Shown piece after piece: positions 61,801 through 64,000 of a stretch of 64,000 nt of DNA; position 1 is the stretch's first letter, and each line of letters begins with the position of its first letter. This stretch comes from Actinostola sp. cb2023. Taxonomy: Eukaryota; Cnidaria; Anthozoa; Actiniaria; Actinostolidae. Location: contig JAUJYZ010001423.1 of the NCBI GenBank assembly GCA_033675265.1, positions 125,001-189,000 of the forward strand. Reading direction: 5' to 3'. The translations under genes and the position numbers were made by a program. A model generated the notes under the pieces. The model was given only the letters and a program-made list of their open reading frames with translations. It was not told where the DNA came from and ran no database searches.

Positions 61801-61862
61801 CAGAAGTGAATGGCTTCGAAGCAACAAATGGAACGGGTGATGATTGCCTCGTCGAGAGGTGA
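49838..61862 (+). CDS. SPATS2: SPATS2/SPATS2L orthologue, 13 exons, about 799 aa
   Basis: Exons are 49838-49868, 49960-50036, 50129-50237, 50476-50528, 53301-53445, 54985-55238, 55824-55879, 56535-56593, 58797-58906, 59028-59108, 59219-59240, 60081-60562 and 60942-61862; all phases agree. The N-terminal UBA-like part is VDFIYGAVPSRSKTDILLVL and YNVDAAISIFSQGKAEEIL, then a lysine block (GNKKKRNKKKP). The central DUF1387 part reads KRTTKDLTRSSFSLARYQL, CDQSLKRMNKTFENI, VQSMSDEQVALLRADMKGF and VAERKIDEELAQTKRFVCN, matching vertebrate SPATS2 in order. The tail is Ser/Thr-rich, then 300 residues of charged sequence with KRARRRGSGRDRK. Vertebrate members are cytoplasmic and found with RNA and stress granules. 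Compared with vertebrates the C-terminal tail is long. See findings for a cassette exon at 60818-60848 that would change the last frame. Confidence 0.93.
51766..51906. mobile_element. GAGTGCAAACCATATGTCCG MITE, copy 2
   Basis: It is 141 bp, nearly identical to 32507-32649, with TA on both sides. Confidence 0.8.
52007..52353. mobile_element. TA-flanked fold-back, CAGCTATGTTACGTCACGCG ends
   Basis: Arms of about 100 bp include GTAACCAGTAAATCGGAACA and AATGAAGTTTTGAAGTCTAG, with the inverse ending in CTG/TA at 52353-52355. Confidence 0.75.
52384..52644. mobile_element. CAGTCATTCTC-type MITE, copy 2
   Basis: It has the same ends and CATTATGTTTTCAA inner arm as 5560-5786, with TA on both sides. 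Confidence 0.8.
54037..54507. mobile_element. TTAA-associated fold-back MITE in SPATS2 intron 5
   Basis: The ends AAGTGTATATGACACAATTT and inverse lie at TTAA (54033-54036 and 54508-54511). The inner arm GAGCTTCGCATTGGCGAGTT, with a nearby GGTGACGTCAGAG, is a diverged match of the arms of 18463-18890, so both belong to one family. Confidence 0.7.
54692..54868. mobile_element. CAGTCGAACATCTACTAACGG MITE with TA duplication
   Basis: The left end CAGTCGAAC and right end GTTCGACTG have TA at 54690-54691 and 54869-54870. Internal repeats of GGCCACCTC / AATGGCCAC are present. It is related in ends to 9881-10074. Confidence 0.7.
55375..55498. repeat. fold-back in SPATS2 intron 6
   Basis: TATTCCCCGAAGTGGAGGTG, GAGTAGTGG and GGATATTTACC on the left mirror GGTAAATATC…CTACTCAC…GGGGAATA on the right. 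It has no coding potential. Confidence 0.6.
56594..58796. other. SPATS2 intron 8 with a 400-bp TIR element
   Basis: 56832-57238 has inverted ends AAACACGAAACCGCACTATA (with TATAAAAGGG) and CCCTTTTATAGCGCGGTTTC. 57890-58130 has AT-rich repeat fragments (ATAGCGCTTTAACT, AAGTGCTTTACATTAA). Otherwise it is unremarkable. Confidence 0.5.
59398..59645. mobile_element. dispersed GGGTTCCCTGTG element, inverted copy
   Basis: CACAGGGATCCCAACGTCAT, CACAGGGAACCCAACATAAT and CCACAGGAAACCCATC are followed by AGTAGCCTCAAAAGCAATGG. The order mirrors 45470-45740. Confidence 0.6.
59750..59971. mobile_element. CAGCTATTTCAAAAAAGG MITE with TA duplication
   Basis: Arms of about 80 bp include CATGTTGCATACCAAGCCCG and inverse. 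TA lies at 59748-59749 and 59972-59973. It is in SPATS2 intron 11, about 110 bp before the next exon. Confidence 0.8.
60818..60848 (+). other. SPATS2: candidate cassette exon of SPATS2 (31 nt, or a 6-nt microexon)
   Basis: ATTTTAATAG precedes GGAGCTGTAAGCACCAGCGA…AAAGAG/GTAAAA. If all 31 nt are used, the last exon is read one frame over as GGRGRNQSKRSFTKPA and stops. If the internal donor GGAGCT/GTAAGC is used, only Gly-Ala is added and the long frame stays. Skipping also keeps the long frame. Confidence 0.4.
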
Positions 61863-63240
61863 CGTCAGTTGAGATTTTATGCCTGAATTCATAGGAAGTC
61901 ACTTAGGAAGTCTAGAATTATCGATGTCGCATGGGGAGGGAGAAAATTCACAAAAAATTAATATTGAAGATATTATATATTTGCACAGTTTATTCGACGG
62001 TTCCTTCGTTACAATGGAAAAACAACACTTTATAATCTGAGAAATTTCATAGGTTTTTCAAAAGTGCTTTGGATACCAAAAAAGAATGGGAAACAAATTC
62101 CCGAAAAAAATTAGTAACATTTCATTACACTCGACACGTATTAAATTCGGTGGCGTTTGGGTCATCTTACAGTTTTACCTACTTTGCCATGCATCAGTTT
62201 CCCTGTCATTGTTGTATTTCATTCGAATGGTTAGTATTGCATGTCCATTCAAAGCCATTTTAAACATTTCATTTCAAGTTCTGTTTCTGTCATATCATGT
62301 TCCAAATCAAATCCGTAGCCGAAAATTTTCAAACATTCAATTTGCCATGTAATGAATGTTTCAAGGCCGACAATGAGGACTAGATGGGATTTCAAAAATC
62401 CCGTCTAGTCCAAATTGCAGGCTTTGGGACGACTTCTCCAACTCATTAATGAATAATAATTCTAATTCAAGGCTAAAGTTGGCCGAATTTTATGCTAATT
62501 AGGAACACGTTTTCTTTGTTGTCCTTATGAATTATTAAGAGGATATTTCTTTCAACATCGCGTAATATCCGCCAAAAGCGCCAAAAACCAGCCCTTTTGG
62601 ACAGTTTGAATTTCGATTTTCGCTTTGGATTAACACTCTAATTTTATTTTAACCAAGCACAAACTATTAAAAACAAAGTAAATTGTCTGCCTAAAGCTGT
62701 TTTAGCGTTGTACAAAGCCATTTTCCTGCTTTTTGTTTCACATTTGGGGTAATTCAGGGGAAAACATCAGCAATACTAGCAAATATACAGATCTAGCCCA
62801 TGTGGACGGTTTTCAAATCAAATTTTCACTTTGGATTAACACTCTAATTTCACTTTTACCGTTCAAAAACCATCACAAATACCTTGAACTCTTTGCTAAA
62901 GCTGTTTTAGCCTTGTACAAAACGTATTCTCCATGCTATTGGTTTTTGGCGCTCAATACGCACGTTCGTAAAAAATATCCTCTTAATGAGTTTGAGAAGC
63001 ATATTTAATGTACCAAGTTATGTATCCTCAATGACTGCCAACTTGGTTATAATGAAAAAATAACAATATATAATTGTTTGCAGTTTTATGGCTCCATAAA
63101 CAAATCTTTAACAGCTCAAAGTGACTGTTAATTGTATGCAGAAAGGGAAAGATATACATGTAGTACACAAAAAAATTTAGTCATGAATCGGCATGAAAAC
63201 GAAATAAAAAGGGGTTTTATACACAGCTGTGTTGCATTTT
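61863..63240. repeat. SPATS2 3' flank with a TIR element carrying an internal duplication
   Basis: A 34-bp palindrome lies at 62380-62413 (GGACTAGATGGGATTT and inverse). 62525-62995 has inverted ends (ATTAAGAGGATATTT… / …AAATATCCTCTTAAT). Inside, GGATTAACACTCTAATTT and CTAAAGCTGTTTTAGC repeat in the same order at 62628-62710 and 62832-62915. Confidence 0.6.
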
Positions 63241-63244
63241 CTTT

Positions 63245-63445
63245 TATAAAATAACTATGATATAACGCGCGCTCTGATTGGCCAAAGGATGCGTATTCCG
63301 CGTGCTTTATGAGAGCACACAGCACGCGCGCGCAGATATTCAAACTTTTTTCCGCTACGCGTCGTGCTTCTCTTAACACTTCTCTCGTGTTCTGATCAGT
63401 CACCGCGTGCTATAAATCTGCACATAGCACGCGCGCTCGTTTTCT
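63245..63445. repeat. ATATAACGCGCGCTCTGATTGG element
   Basis: GCGCGCTCTGATTGGCC starts it and CACGCGCGCTCG ends it. The 5' motif is shared with 9366. Confidence 0.5.
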
Positions 63446-63465
63446 ATTTCTTCAGTAATTAGAAA

Positions 63466-64000
63466 GGAGTAGACCGTAGCTACAGTAGACCGTCGCTATC
63501 TCTAAGTACGCGCTACAGTAGACCGTCGCTATCTCTAAGTACGGCTACAGTAGGACGTCGCTATTCGCTAAGTACGCTACAGTAGACCGTCGCTATCTCT
63601 AAGTACGGCTACAGTAGACCGTCGCTATCTCTAAGTACGCGTTAGAGTAGACCGTCGCTATATCTAAGTACGCGTTACAGTAGACCGTCGCTATCTCTAA
63701 GTACGCGTTACAGTAGACCGTCGCTATCTCTAAGTACGCGTTACAGTAGACCGTCGCTATATCTAAGTATACGCGTTACAGTAGACCGTCGCTATCTCTA
63801 AGTACGCGTTAGAGTAGACCGTCGCTATATCTAAGTACGCGTTACAGTAGACCGTCGCTATCTCTAAGTACGCGTTACAGTAGACCGTCGCTATCTCTAA
63901 GTACGCGTTACAGTAGACCGTCGCTATATCTAAGTATACGCGTTACAGTAGACCGTCGCTATCTCTAAGTACGCGTTAGAGTAGACCGTCGCTATCTCTA
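63466..64000. repeat. 33-bp minisatellite, running off the right edge
   Basis: The unit is CCGTCGCTATCTCTAAGTAC plus GCGTTACAGTAGA. About 16 copies are present with single-base and short-indel variants (early units lack GCGTTA). No ORF of interest. Confidence 0.93.

Overview
The window is nuclear DNA from an early-branching animal. The genes are spliced with GT-AG introns, the proteins are animal orthologues, and the AT-rich intergenic and intronic DNA is full of fold-back elements and minisatellites. I lean towards a cnidarian, probably an anthozoan. The reasons are a DZIP3-type HEPN/NB-ARC gene, a G-tract '…TACTCCC' repeat and an L1/Tx1-like LINE. A sponge is not excluded. No tRNA, rRNA, CRISPR array or bacterial-style operon was seen.

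Layout. (1) 457-12573, minus strand: ten exons for the N-terminal third of a RAB3GAP1 orthologue (Rab3 GTPase-activating protein catalytic subunit). Every junction is in phase, and the gene runs off the left edge. Two introns hold large minisatellites: a 36-bp array at 2106-4135 and a 101-bp array at 5787-7590. The second is built from the end of the neighbouring exon and its splice donor. (2) 12927-15837, plus strand: a three-exon protein with one neuralized (NHR) domain, head-to-head with RAB3GAP1 across about 350 bp. (3) 16734-21729, minus strand: a three-exon Sel1-repeat/TPR/MYND protein, whose first intron holds two back-to-back TTAA-flanked elements. (4) 23.3-28.74 kb: a decayed L1/Tx1-like LINE with ORF1 and an APE/RT ORF2. 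(5) 30116-38774, plus strand: a STAND-type protein of about 1574 residues. Its order is DZIP3-type HEPN with an R-N-x3-H motif, coiled coil, NB-ARC, TPR, FBXO11-like beta-helix, MYND finger and a C-terminal tail. (6) 39.9-41.4 kb: a 17-bp minisatellite. (7) 41649-44129: a 2.5-kb TIR element with a 7-bp target duplication and a roughly 1-kb near-perfect palindrome inside, followed by G-rich and 21-bp repeats and further MITEs. (8) 49838-61862, plus strand: a complete SPATS2/SPATS2L orthologue (13 exons, about 799 aa) with a candidate frame-switching cassette exon before the last exon. (9) A 33-bp minisatellite runs off the right edge.

The genes do not form a pathway. RAB3GAP1 and SPATS2 are conserved housekeeping genes (membrane traffic; RNA-binding or cytoplasmic regulation). 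The HEPN/NB-ARC gene is a candidate innate-immune or RNA-targeting sensor. Exon coordinates were assembled by eye from reading frame, splice consensus and remembered family sequence, so single boundaries may be off by a few bases.
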